DNA from: Zopfochytrium polystomum
Taxonomy: Eukaryota; Chytridiomycota; Chytridiomycetes; Chytridiales; Chytridiaceae
Assembly: GCA_025765615.1 (NCBI GenBank)
Contig: JAIVFJ010000004.1
Coordinates: 248,001 to 312,000 of the forward strand
Direction: 5' to 3'
DNA: 64,000 nucleotides
The translations under genes and the position numbers were made by a program. Shown here piece by piece: positions 1 through 11,662 of this stretch; within the stretch, counting starts at the first letter, position 1; each line of letters starts with the position of its first letter. Below the pieces are notes generated by a model. That model made no database searches. It saw nothing but the letters and a program-made list of their open reading frames with translations, and was not told the DNA's origin.

Positions 1-270
1 CTTTGTGATCTGATTCTCTTCAATCTCCCGCAGGGTCGGGGCATGCACATCGGGTCGACTCGTAGGCGGCGGGGGCGGCGGCGGTGGCTGTCGAGTTCCG
101 GACGGTACCGACGCGTGCGAGGATGCGAAGAGATGTGCGCCGGCGCCACTGACGTTGGTGGTGGCATCGCGATCGGTCGAAGCGATATTCGCCGGTGCAT
201 CGTCGTCCGGATCGACGTCAACGTCCAGGTCAAGGTCGACAGTGCTGAAGAAGCCCAAGTCGGAGCCCAT
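1..270 (-). CDS. N-terminal part of an unidentified protein, runs off the window
   Basis: On the minus strand an ATG at 270-268 opens a frame that stays open for all 90 codons to base 1. The peptide starts MGSDLGFFSTVDLDLDVDVD, is rich in Asp, then becomes Ser/Thr-rich, carries a run of seven prolines and ends with TLREIEENQITK at the edge. The opposite-strand frames are Arg-rich and look like shadows. The acidic, low-complexity N-terminus followed by a short charged helix-like segment fits an intrinsically disordered regulatory protein, but I do not recognise the family. The gene continues beyond the left edge. The frame is convincing as coding; the identity is unknown. Confidence 0.55.
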   Translation of the reverse strand, partial: MGSDLGFFSTVDLDLDVDVDPDDDAPANIASTDRDATTNVSGAGAHLFASSHASVPSGTRQPPPPPPPPTSRPDVHAPTLREIEENQITK

Positions 271-375
271 TCTCGCTTCTTTTTTCTCAGAACGACCACT
301 GACAGCCAGTCAGACAGAAACATGCAGCAAGTAATCTGAACAGAGACGTGTGCCGTCAAGTTATGTTCCAAAATG

Positions 376-2110
376 TTTTTTTGGCACTCCGACTCAAGCT
401 CAACCTCCAACGAGGCAAACCGCCCTTGGCCTGGCTGCGGACTCGCGAGGCATCTGCGGCAACGCGGCTGTTTCTTGAGGGAACGGCTTGTGGCTCGCTC
501 TAGGCCGCTTGGATTGGCACCAAAGATGGGAAGGGCAAACCACCCACTCGGGAAGCCAAGAAGAGCAAAAGAGATCGTTGGATCTTTAATCAGTTCCCAC
601 GCACCCTGCCTAGGCTGCCGCAAGATGGGGGATCTGCGACAACACGGCGGCACCGCTTGCTGAACCCCTCGTTGGACGGCTCGTGGGTTCAGGGACTCTG
701 ACACGCACCGAAAGATTGGAGGGAAAATCACCCATTTAGGAGCGGGAAAAGAGCAATTCGCAACGCCTGGATTGTTCATCGCGTTCCAGCACCCCGCCTG
801 GGCTGTCAAAGCCTCCACACCAGCACCGAGTAGAGTCGCCCTGTGGTACTGATTTAATTCCCGGTTTCTTGACTGACTTATTTCGCGATTTCTTACCTCA
901 CTGCTCCTTTCGTCCGACCCCCCTTTTTTTTTTTTTTTCTCTTGGAGCACCATTTCAAATTGCAAGCCCAGAAGAGATTGGCAGATCAGGTAACTCACGC
1001 TTGACCTTTTGTTAGTGCTTTGATCTGACCGTTTTCTCGTTGCTAGTCTAGCGAACCCTTCCTGCTCAAATCAGCACGAACGCTCCACGACAAGGTATAG
1101 AACACATCACCAATCGAAAGTTTCTCATTACCTTCCCATTTCAGTTGTTCCTTTCATGAAACTTGAAGCTGGACAATGTCATGGGGAGACAAGCGACTTT
1201 GCCGGAACTTCCTCGGCAAGTCAGTCGCCACTCTGCAATCCGTTGCGGCAGTTGAAATCGGCCTGCAGGCGGGTTGCAGGAGTCTGGAGGCGAAACTCGA
1301 TTGGTTTTTTGCACTACGACTCCAACTCCTCCTCCAACGCAACGCAGCAACTTCGGCCTCGGGCTAGCAGCAGACGCGCGAAGTGGGCAATCTGCGGCAA
1401 CACGGCTGTACCGTGCTACGGAATGTATTGTGGGCTCTCGCCAACTCGGACTCCGACCAAAGATGGGTGGCGACACCCCCCTCTGCGGAGCCACGAAGAG
1501 GACTGGATCTTTAATCGCGTTCCAGCCCCCCGCCCGGGCTGTCAAAACCCCAACCCCAGTCCTACTTCAACGCGAGAGTTAGAGGTGGAATCTGCGACAA
1601 CGCGACGGTTCCGCTTGCCCCGAACCGCTTGTGGGCTCTTGGCGCACTCTGACCCGCACCAAAGATGGGACCCCCTCTTCTTAAAGCCGGAAAGAGCAAT
1701 GAGCAGCCGAATCTTTAATCGCGTTCCAGTGTCCCGCCTGGGCTGTCAAAACCTCAACACCAGCTCAAGCAAAGTCGCTCTGTGGTACTGACTCGACTCG
1801 GAGTTTCTTAACGCGCAGCTAATTTTTTTTTTATTTTGGAAGCGCCACCGCAAGTCGTAGCAAAGAGATTGGCAGATCAGGAGGTATGACACGCTTGACC
1901 TTTGTAAGTGCTTTGATCTGACCATTTTCTCGTTGCTAGTCTAGCAAGTCCTTCCTGCTCAAACTAGCCAACACGTCACTCAACACCAATGTCGCGTGGC
2001 AAGGTAAAGCTCCGTCACCATTTAGCAACGAGAAAGTTACTCATTACCTTGGTGATTTTAGTAGTTCCTTTTTCTGAAAACTGAAGCTGGACGAATGTCA
2101 AGGAATTCAG
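376..2110. repeat. Nested tandem duplication, about 0.9-kb unit x2 with inner 0.2-kb subunits x4
   Basis: The stretch 376-1215 is repeated, diverged, at about 1305-2110. Matching landmarks are GAGATTGGCAGATCAGG (975 and 1866), the block around GCTTTGATCTGACC with TTCTCGTTGCTAGTCTAGC, and CGCCTGGGCTGTCAAA followed by CTGTGGTACTGA (ends near 852 and 1791). Each large unit contains two shorter subunits of about 200-230 bp marked by ATCTGCG(A/G)CAACNCGG, a segment with AAAGATGGG, and CGCGTTCCAG. No long convincing ORF follows the repeats; the frames on both strands are Arg/Pro/Ser-rich and interrupted. No terminal inverted repeats or transposase are seen, so it is most simply a decayed tandem array of unknown origin. 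Confidence 0.7.
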
Positions 2111-2560
2111 TCAAAGAAGTGGAGCCGGGCCGGGCGGCAACACCCTTATTTTCTTCTCCGGGAAAGGCCTGTCCCTTCAACTTGCTGCTCTGTCCTTCCA
2201 CCGCGGCTGCCCGACTCTCCGCCTCCCAGGGAAAGCCTTCCGGGAGATTGGCGCATGCGACCTTGCCGAGAATCCCTCGGGAGGCTGCTATGGTTCGGCT
2301 CTTCGCGCAAGGTTACCTGGACGGGTACCAATAACTGCCATGTGCTGAGGGTTTGTGGATTCACAACCCCGCAGAATTTGTATATTTTTTGATAAGGAGG
2401 TGGGGAGGGAAGTCGACTTATTAAAATGCACATTGTGTTACCGGGGGGGAAATGGGCCTGCGCTCCTTCGCAGGTGTATCCAACATGGAAGAGGCGTGCC
2501 AAAACGGAAACATTAACACCCAGTTTCGTCCGAATTGTCGGGAAAGCACTTCTTGCCGCA
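2111..2560. other. Intergenic stretch upstream of the kinase gene
   Basis: Between the tandem repeat and the kinase start codon there are only short unsupported frames. A polypurine patch (GGAGGTGGGGAGGGAAG) lies near 2397-2413. No RNA gene or recognisable promoter element could be supported. Confidence 0.4.
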
Positions 2561-5500
2561 ATGCCACGGCCGCTCGTGCTCGGCGATTGCCTCGGGAAAG
2601 GTGATGAACCATCTGCTTGCAGCGAGCGATCGCCGCCATGGATCTGATCGATGCAGAGTCGTTAACGGAATCGCTCCGTTTGGGGTTTATAGGAGCATTC
2701 GGTGTTGTCTACAAAGCCGTCATTCCGGAAACACGAGTGTGCGTGGCTGTCAAAGAGATCAAAACGTCGCGAGTGGGCGCATCGGACCTCCACTCCATCA
2801 TGGTATCATTAAGGGTGTTGACGTGCGCTTGAATGTTGACGTTACTTCTTGTAGGTTGAGATTGACCTTCTGAAACGCCTCAACGTGAGCAAGACTTCGG
2901 TGATTGTAAGAGAATGCTGCACTAATGAGCTTTCAAGCATCCAAATATTGTCGCGTACAGGGGATTTACAGCTGTAAGTAGTAGCTGGCGCAATGTTGTA
3001 GGCTAATTTAGCAACAGACGCCAGACTCATATCAAATCATTATGGAGTAAGAGTTTCCCTCATTTCCTTTGCAGATAATGAAATAACCTAATTCACAAGA
3101 TTTTGCGAGAACGGATCCCTGTACGATGCCTTGAAAAAAACGGGGAAACTTAGTGAGGATCTATCCAGGTCGAGTATCGCACAAGTTTTGGAGGGTGAGG
3201 TCCGAAATTACGAAGACGCCAAAGCCCTCATGCCACGGAAGGCCTCAGATACCTACACGAGCAAGGCGTCATCCACAGAGACATCAAAGCGGCGGTTTGT
3301 TCCCCAAACTTTGACTTCATCTTCTAATGGGGCTGACGCCAGAACATTCTGACAACGAAGTCTGGCATCGTCAAGCTCGCAGACTTTGGCGTTGCTTCCA
3401 AACTTGCAGACGCGTCGTCCAAAAATGTCGCTGGATCACCTTATTGGAGTAAGTGTGAGGAAACCAATCTTTTTAAAACTGATTTGCGAATCGCAGTGGC
3501 TCCGGAAATAATTGAGTTAAATGGGGCGAGTTGGCCCTCCGATATATGGTACACGTTCAAAACTAAATCAACACAACCCAATCTCACGTCTCACTCTCTC
3601 TTTGCTGTTCCCCCGCCAGGAGCCTTGGGTGCACTGTCATTGAGGTTTGCGTTCAAATCTGGCTGCCATTCTGAAGTTTAACCGACAGTTAGCTCATGGA
3701 CGGTGCTCCGCCGTACCACTCCATGACCCCAATGTCAGCTCTCTTCCACATCGTTCAAGACGATCACCCACCTCTACCCCATGGAATTTCGAACGTAATG
3801 AGAGGAATTCCTTTCCTTCGAACCAATTGCCCTATATCAATTTAAAGTTTGCTGCAGATTTCCTGTCCGTTTGTTTCCACAAAGATGCAAATTTCCGACC
3901 GTCGGCCGGAACACTCTTGAAGCACCCATGGATAACAAAGCCATCAGCAAATGTAAGCATCGCCCACAGTTTCCTTCTACGGCTTTGGAACTTAAGGATT
4001 CCTAACAACAGGCACCGGCGTCGTCCCGAACGAATCACAGCAAGTGCGACGAAGGTAATGCGCTCTTACGTGAGATACGGCTTTTACATTGAATGCCCTT
4101 CAGAAAACTCAAACTGGGATGAGGACTTTGATCTGAACGAGAGCGCGAAGACAATTTTTCTCTCCAAACGATGTACTCCTTCTGCAAAAAAGCACCCTCC
4201 CATCAAACTATCAATCGCAGCAGTGAAAGGACAACCACAACCCTCAATGCTTTCGCCGGTGACCTCCCCTGCCGTCGACCGACCCACCGAGGTGTGGGAC
4301 GATGACTTTGAATTCCAGGAGATGGCCGGATTCCCCCTGACTCCAACCACGCCGACAACGAAAGCCCCACCGGTGCAAAGTAGCTCACCTGAAATCGACT
4401 CGGGCGACGATTACACGAACGATTTTGCTGGTTTGTTTTTGTCCGCGTGGTGTCGTTGACCTTCATCCACGCACATAGACGTTGATCTAGAATTCTCGAG
4501 TCGGCAGCGTGTGCGTCAGGAATTGACGGAGGATCCCTTCACGACTCTTCTGGAGGAAAGCACACCAAGTAACAACGTCAATGCTGACAGTGCAAATGCT
4601 GATCGGCCTTTTAGTTTACCAGAAGACGCACGCCATAATCACGGAAGATCGGCTGATTGAAATGACGGATGAACTCATCACACGGAAAAGTACGCACGCC
4701 GAGATATCCACGCTTCTGGTCGCCGCCGTCCGTGAGCGGCAGGATCTGAAGAGAGCATTCCGAAAGCATCATCGGTTGCTACCATTGCTAAACTCCATCA
4801 AGGACCCGCCCAAATCCGATGAGCAGACTATCTCAGTTTTGCGTGTTGTCACAGAGGTCAGGGAAAGGATTTGACAAAACAGTCATTCACGTTCTTCATG
4901 ATCCCCGAATTCAGATCATCACCAAGTCTCATGACTTGCAAAATCATTTGCTCCTCATGGGAGGGGTCCCCGCTATTTTTGCAATCGCGACGCACTGTTG
5001 CTCGGAAGGTGCGATAAAGGAAGTAATGCTGCTTCTCCACGCCATCAGCTGTGGACCTGAAACGCTGCTGGCGTTCCTTTCCTGCGATGGTTTTGGCCTC
5101 CTCATGTCGCTGCTTGAAAAAGTAGCTGACGATCAGATAGAGTCCCACAAACTGGTCAGTCGAATAATCTCAACGGCTGTCTCGTCCCAGGTTTGATGGT
5201 AGAATGAATAACAAGAGATTCTGAAGCTCTCACTTTAACTTCAAAGCAAGAGAGAGTATCTCGTGACGACATGCTCCACGTCCTTGCTGAGAATGGCTTG
5301 ATTCCCAAGCTGGCGGCAATGTTCCCGCGCGCAGCCACCCTGAACTCATACTCTTGGTCCGACGATCTCAGCACGATATTTCTGGACTTGTCCAAAAGTG
5401 GGCCCATGACCCTGCAGCGAACGGCAGAGTCAATCGAAGGTATAAGCTCATTCAGTAGAAAACGATTCATGCGATTTTTTAACCAGTTCTTTACTGGAAT

Positions 5501-6507
5501 AGTAATTGCCCCCTGCCTTCCAAAACTCCCTCAGCCTTCCCTCTCTGTGTTCGTAAAGTGCTTGAAGAATTTGTCAGCACAACCGAGCATTGTCGACGTG
5601 ATGGGACGAGGATGTGTGGTCGAGTCTCTCGTCTCCGTTCTCTCGTCGGTACGTGCGAAAAAGATGCAACTTTCCGTCGATACTGATGCTTTTGCTGTAG
5701 GCCAACGCACGTGGGGATGTGCAACATTCTATTTTGCAAACTGTCTTCAACATTTGCCATTTAAGCAGAGGGAGGTTGGAGCGGGCCGTCAGGGCAGGCA
5801 TCACGCCTCACGTGCTACGGCTCGCCGACTCGGCTTCTCCGCTCCGTGGCAACGCAATACCGCTCATCTGCGAGATAGTCTGCTGCGACCAAAGCTGCAG
5901 GGCGACGATGAGGGAGGCGGGCGGTCTCGCATTGTTTTTGAAACTGTTGAATGATGTAAATTGGGTGAGTGAAACTAGAGGACTCCCAGCAGCTTGTATT
6001 TATTGGGTTCCCAATCACAGCACGTCAACGCACTGGAATCCCTCGCCAATTGGTAAGTGCTCAAGAGCGATACTTTCGCCATCGCAAATACTAATGCGGC
6101 CAAAAAGGCTGGTCCTGGAGCCAACCTATATAGAGAGAGCGTTACTGAAGCAACCTCCAGCGTTCGTCGCGTGCCTCAAGTTTGGATCAAACGTGGAGCA
6201 GCTGCTCGGCGTTTTCCATAAACTCCTCTCCGCGTCGTCAAAGATCCTCCGGACGATCGTGGCTTCACACCAACCGTTTATGGCAGAACTCGCACTGCTG
6301 CTCAAGAAAGACCACGTCGGCGTCAGGTACGGAGCTTTGAGACTAATTGCCCTGCTGCGCCCCGTGGGGCCGCAGCAAGGGGCCAAGGACGCGTCGCGGA
6401 TGCTGGCGGCGCTGGCGGCGTCGGATGGGTCTGTTTTGGTTCGCGAGCTGGCTTCTCGGTTGCTTCAAAGTGGTGCGCGAGTATCCTTGTCCGAGTTGAA
6501 AACCTGA
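2561..6507 (+). CDS. Cdc7/SepH (MAP3K-epsilon type) septation protein kinase with C-terminal armadillo-like region
   Basis: The kinase domain is split over many small exons. Exon 1 (2561-2600) ends in ..LGDCLGKG and joins at 2693 to AFGVVYKAV, so an intron cuts the glycine loop. Later exons give VAVKEIK (ATP lysine), HRDIKAAN (catalytic loop), LADFGVAS (DFG), GSPYWMAPE (APE) and [19 protein letters not shown] (subdomain XI), i.e. a full active-type domain. Next comes an acidic linker ([17 protein letters not shown]), then a long helical region from about 4580 to the stop, including [20 protein letters not shown] and [14 protein letters not shown], typical of the armadillo-like tail of fungal Cdc7/SepH and plant MAP3K-epsilon. 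In fungi this kinase drives the septation initiation/mitotic exit pathway. ATG 2561 is the only in-frame Met directly before the domain. Exact boundaries in the C-terminal half are partly inferred. Confident on family, less on every splice site. Confidence 0.88.
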
Positions 6508-7258
6508 AAAATGAAGAGCCCCGAGGGACTCGTCAACCTCTGCTTTTGTCGTTTGCTTATCGCCTACTTGCCCCACAGAATAAAGCGAGAAAAAAGGAAT
6601 ATATTTTAAAAATACATTCAGAATATATCTTGTTCTCCCAAACTTCGTTCAATCTAATAGGAGGTTGTGATTCGGATAGTAGCTCTCGGCGCCGCCCAGA
6701 ATGCGCCGCCCCCGCCCCCGTCTCCTTTTGGCGAATGGTCGTTGATGGAGGTCGTTGATGGAGGCGGACTTGCGCAAGCCGCACATTAGGTTTCTGGCGG
6801 TTGTTCCAGCCTGCCTCCGCCGTCAAAGACGAAGTCGGCATCATAGCCACGGCTCATGATGGTTTATACCTCGAGAAAACCGGTCTTCCAAGAAACCACG
6901 AAGCGCATCACCCAAGAAATTCTTCTCGTGTGTGGCCTTTCAAAAGCAGTCTTTCTTCACGACGGCGAGGTCTCGTGTGAGCATTTGGATTGAAGCCATC
7001 ATGCTAGAAACTGATAAATACTTCCTAGCCACGCCTCTGCGAAGACGCATGAGCTTATTTGTGTTTTTTGGATGAAAGTTGGGTATGCGATGTCGGTTTC
7101 CCAGGCGTGACTACTTGCTTCGATTTTCTCGCTTTGGGTGATATCTCACCTACTGAAATGACTGTGTCAAACCGGGGAATCAGTGCATCACAAGCTCACC
7201 ATCTTTCTCTTGACGTCTCTAACTATTGCACCAGCCGGGAGGCAATTACACTGCGAGT
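6508..7258. other. Intergenic stretch 3' of the kinase gene
   Basis: AT-rich sequence around 6580-6660 probably holds the kinase 3' end (AATAAAGCGAG near 6580 resembles a polyadenylation signal). The rest has only short frames on both strands and nothing I can name. Confidence 0.35.
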
Positions 7259-8280
7259 TTAGAACGTTTTCAAAACGAAGACATGCTCGTCCGCATTGGT
7301 CCAAATCTCTGGTAGTTTGGCGCTCTTCAGTTCTGACAGCGCGCAAAAGGCCGGGCCGGCGATCCCAACACTAAGGAGAGTGCAGCATTTCTCCTGCAGA
7401 AGAGTCAGTGGAAAATGCGCGGAGGGGTAAAGCGATAGCATACCGATTACTTGAATGACAAAGGTTCTGAGGATGTGAGCCTCCGATATTGGAGAATCCT
7501 TGGATTGCGAAAGTCTCACCACCAGGCCCGCAACTCCCATATAGCAAAGTAATCAAAAACCACCCCCAATCGAGAAACCAAATAGTTCCTCTCGACTGAG
7601 CCGGCCTGGGTGAATTCAAGAACGTTTTTTTCAAGGAGTCAGTGCGCTGTTTGCCAGACCAATTGAACCTACAAGGTGATACAAAATGGATTGATGTATT
7701 GCAACTGTCGATGACCGCTCAAAAAATTCTTGGGGTCCGAGAAAAAGCACTTTCAAATGCTTCTGCAGGCTTCCAAAAAAATTTTCAGACACTCCTTACT
7801 GCCCGAAAGGCTCGCTTTACCTCCACCAAGTCGAGGACGAAGCACCGAAGCGGCTTTCCCAAATATTCCCTGCCCAGAAATTTCAGGTTAGTGAAGTTGT
7901 GCAACAGTTCAACAAAAGACGTCGCACCCAGACACCTTGCAGTCTTAACCTATTAATCAAAATTGACATTTTCATTCGCGAGGGCAGAAACTTTCTCACC
8001 AACACCGTATTGCCTCCGTCCTTTTTTCGAGGCTTTAACACTCACTCTAGAACCCGCAAGTCAATCAAACTATGCCAATGTTTCAGAATATTTAACCTCA
8101 CATGCATCTATCTTGAGGAAAACAAGCAACGAACGTTGCTACCTCAATCTTTGGTCAAAGGCTCGTATAACGCGACACAAAAGTAGGGAATTTGGAAGTG
8201 TCCGCAGCCAGAATATGTTGTCTGATTGATCTTGCACCAAGGGAGGTACAGGTACAAGTTGTTTGAACCACCGAACCACC
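7259..8280 (-). pseudogene. Fragmentary or frame-broken gene with helical-repeat-like exons
   Basis: Read on the minus strand, several protein-like segments follow in order: NIFWLRTLPNSLLLCRV (about 8200-8150); LLHNFTNLKFLGREYL..CFVLDLVE (about 7917-7817); after a GTAAAG..TGCAG intron, HLKVLFLGPQEFFERSSTVA and LYHLVGSIGLANSALTP (about 7772-7640); NVLEFTQAGSVERNYL (about 7625-7570); LVVRLSQSKDSPISEAHILR; and, after a GTAATC..CTGCAG intron, the last exon ending at TAA 7261-7259. The Leu-rich amphipathic pattern resembles HEAT/ARM-type proteins, but no family is recognised. The frame shifts by one base between SALTP and LEKNV, and one splice phase does not fit, so the gene is either decaying or contains sequence errors. 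It runs divergently from the lipoyl synthase gene. Confidence 0.4.
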
Positions 8281-8300
8281 AAAAATCACAAATCGACCCT

Positions 8301-8318
8301 TTCCGATCATGATCGGAA
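8301..8318. repeat. Perfect 18-bp palindrome over the lipoyl synthase start codon
   Basis: TTCCGATCATGATCGGAA is a perfect dyad centred between 8309 and 8310. The central CATG gives an ATG on each strand: 8309-8311 on plus, the lipoyl synthase start, and 8310-8308 on minus, opening [12 protein letters not shown]. The next base pair out mismatches and the following two match. It could be a binding site for a dimeric protein or chance. Confidence 0.6.
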
Positions 8319-9945
8319 GGGCACGGTCCGCCGGCAACTGCTACTGCTCCGCACGGGTCGCCCGTGCTTCAAGCACCGCCTCATCGTTGTTGCTACCGCC
8401 GTCATCGTCATCGTCATCGTTGTCGTCATTGCCGCTGTCGCTTACCGCTCGACCATTGGCGCATCCCTCATCACCGTTCTCCTCCTCGGTCGTGCCCTCC
8501 TCGTCAAACTCCTCGCCTTCCTCAAACGCGCGATCGAGCGCATTCCGCGCGAAACTCGACCAGGGCCCGTCTTTCGAAGACTTTGTTTCAGGGGACATAA
8601 CTGCATCTCTTCAGCAGAAGCCATCGGAGTCCGTAGAACGCCCGGCGAAGAGGTGATAGCCTTTCCACATTCGCAGTGTTGAGAGGGGTTGGAATAGGCA
8701 GTTTACTTAAAAACCCCTTCCCTGCTAAACTGCAGAGTTCAACGCCTCCCGTCATGGTTGAAAACCGAAATTCCAGTCGGCGGCAACTACGCACGGATAA
8801 AGAATGATTTGCGTGGACTGAAACTTCATACTGTTAGTTTGGGCTGCATTCGATTGTCGCATTTGAAGACTCACGAACCACTCACTAAAAACCTTTAGGT
8901 TTGCGAAGAGGCTCGGTGCCCAAATATTGGCGACTGTTGGGGTGGAGGGGAAGACGCAACCGCAACAGCAACCATTATGCTCATGGGTGACGAATGCACG
9001 CGTGGCTGCAGGTTCTGCTCCGTCAAAACAAACCGCGCTCCCGCGGCACTGGACCCGAACGAGCCCGAACACACGGCCGAGGCGATTTCCAGATGGGGGC
9101 TTGACTACGTCGTTCTGACGTCTGTCGACCGAGACGGTGCGTATGAGGGCTCTGTTTTGTGGTTTGCTGATTTCTTGTTCGCGTGCAGACCTTCCGGACG
9201 GAGGTGCTGACCACTTTGGTCAAACCGTTGAGCTGATCAAGCAGAAGTAAGTCCACTTGCTTGCTGCTGGGTAGTTTTAGCATTGTCTGATCTAGCCTGC
9301 AAATGAATGTTGTCCCAGAGCCCCTCAAATTCTCGTCGAATGCTTGACCGGGGACTTCCGCGGCAACCTTGACGGCGTCCGCCGAGTCGCTTTATCCGGT
9401 TTGGACGTCTACGCTCACAACATCGAAACAGTGGAAAACCTACAAGCTGTGGTACGCGATAGGCGGGCGAATTTCCGGCAGTCACTCAGTGTGCTCGAGC
9501 ATGCGAAATCCGTTCGGCCGTCCCTCGTGACGAAGACATCGATGATGCTCGGGCTTGGGGAGCTTGACTCTGAAGTGTTGCAAGCGATGAAAGGTGCGGC
9601 TGGGAAATGGACCCTTAATGGTCGCTCCCTTTCTAAATATCCAATGTTTTAGATCTCAGAGGTGTCGGCGTGGACGTAATCACATTTGGTCAGTATATGC
9701 GGCCCACAAAGAAGCACATGAAGGTAAGCGACTCAGGTTTTTCACACGCATTGGGCTGACGTTCCTCCAAGGTGGTAGAATACGTCGAGCCGGCCAAATT
9801 CGACCACTGGGGTGCCGTGGCCAAAGACCTTGGCTTCAAATACGTTGCCTCGGGCCCTCTAGTCCGATCTAGCTACAAAGCCGGGGAGTTTTACATCAAA
9901 AACATTCTTAGGGGGGAAAAGGAGGCCAAGACCGCAAATACATAA
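8309..9945 (+). CDS. LIP5: Lipoyl synthase, mitochondrial (radical SAM)
   Basis: Seven exons: 8309-8652, 8736-8832, 8899-9136, 9189-9246, 9319-9593, 9653-9723, 9772-9945, all with GT-AG junctions and matching phases. The N-terminus is Ser/Arg-rich, a likely mitochondrial presequence, then [11 protein letters not shown] as in eukaryotic LIAS. The auxiliary cluster motif [12 protein letters not shown], the radical-SAM motif CTRGCRFC and the C-terminal RSSY that ligates the auxiliary cluster are all present, with [12 protein letters not shown] and [14 protein letters not shown] in between. The enzyme inserts two sulfurs into octanoyl-protein (GcvH, E2 subunits) to make lipoate in the mitochondrial matrix. 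All catalytic residues are intact. The start ATG lies in an 18-bp palindrome. Its 3' end converges on the fluoride exporter gene. Confidence 0.95.
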
Positions 9946-10538
9946 GGATGATATCCCCTCTGCCATTCTCAAATCTTTTCTTCGGTGCAATGATGCTGCG
10001 ATTATTTCAGTTGCCGGTACGCGCTGCACCAGTACATCGAGGTCCACATCGCACGGCCACCAAAGGCAAAGTAAAGACTTAGTAAATCGCCTTTCTCCAC
10101 CAAGGAGGTTGTAAGTCTCGTGTCAATCTGTAGACACGGGGGCAAAGAAATGGGTGGAGCAGCGAGCTCAAAAGGCAACATTCTTTGATGCTCCTGTAGT
10201 ATGACAAACTTCCTTGTTGAGGAGTTCTCAGCTGGAGTCACCAAACGCGCTCTTAAACATCAGGTTATTCGTGGTTTCATACATCTTGCTCTCCTGCTCA
10301 TTGTTTCTTTTTCCTCGCCCAACTATTTATATTAATTTTTAGTTTTTTTTTTGTTTTTTTTTTGCTTTGTCCTCCCAAAGCATGCCTCCTTTGAGACTTG
10401 GGTAGTCCAATCAATTCAGTTCCAAGCCGTGGAATTCTGCAACCCAACTGTTGACGATGAGGGGGAAAAGAAGCTAGGAGCGGGAACAAATGAAAGTGAC
10501 GCCGTCTCGATTTGTATTACTCTCTATTTCAAAAACGA
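9946..10538. other. Convergent intergenic region between lipoyl synthase and FEX
   Basis: It probably holds both 3' UTRs. T-rich tracts occur at 10320-10365. No ORF or RNA gene could be supported. Confidence 0.4.
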
Positions 10539-11630
10539 TTAAGCGGGCGCACCCCCGTGCACGACAAGGAGAAGAATAACCTGCGCCACGACCACGCTGG
10601 CGATAAAGTAAACGTGGGCCGCCAAGGAGGCGTTGGAACCCAACGCGTTCCGCGCTGAGCGCAGCGCGGCCGAGAAACGGGAAGGGTTTCCATCGTTCGC
10701 TCTGTCGGACCGCGCCACAATCGCCGGATGCATCAGTTCGACGGTGAACGTGGAGACCGTGGTCAAGCAGCCGCAGAAACCGTCGGCGACGGCTGTCCAG
10801 AGGTCGACGGCAAGCTCAGAGTCGCTCTGCCTGATTCGCATGACGTAGGTGACGCCGATCAGAAGTGTCCCGATCATGTTGGCTTGATGACATGCCAAAG
10901 GAAAAAGTAGGTTGCGCCCGAACGGCTGAATCAGAAATGACTGAATCTGAATATCGGTGCAAGAAGCAAACAGGAGAAAGAGAAGTACCTGCAAATGTGC
11001 CCAGGGGGAACCACGGCAGTTTTACGTTGAGCCGAATAGAGAGATAGTATCTCGACAGCGTTCCTGGCGGTCGGAATCGAATGATGAGCGAAAAAAAAAA
11101 AAAAAGGGAACACGAACAGGGGTCGGTGAAAAAGGAACGGAAGCACCACTCGTCTGCCACACAAGCTCTCACCAAGCGGACCGAACGCCATCGCGGCCGT
11201 CAGCGCGCGCTCCGTCGGCACGGCGGCGCTCACCGCCAACACAACGGCCCACGCGGCCGCCCCGCACGCCGCCAGCCCCCAATCCGCCGGCTCCATCGCC
11301 GCCGGGCTCCACGACAGTACGAACGCTACCGCGGGCTTCGGCGCCGCAGCCTTGTCCGCGGCTGCGACTGCCGCTACGTCTCCGCTTCCGCCGAGAATCT
11401 CCTCCTCGCTGGGCGCGCCCTGGCGCCGCCGCGGTGGCGAAATCACCGCGCCCACGTCGCGGAACGCAGACTCGCCGTAGAGCAGCGCGGCGACGGACGC
11501 GGCGACGACGACGAGCGCGGCACCAAAGGCGGAGGCAAAGAGGCTGGCCGCCGTCGAGCGCGCCGTGGAGGCCGTGTTGGCACCTTCCGTGTAGATGGCG
11601 AGGCTCCAGGTCGAAAATGTTGTGATGGAA

Positions 11631-11662
<32 letters not shown>

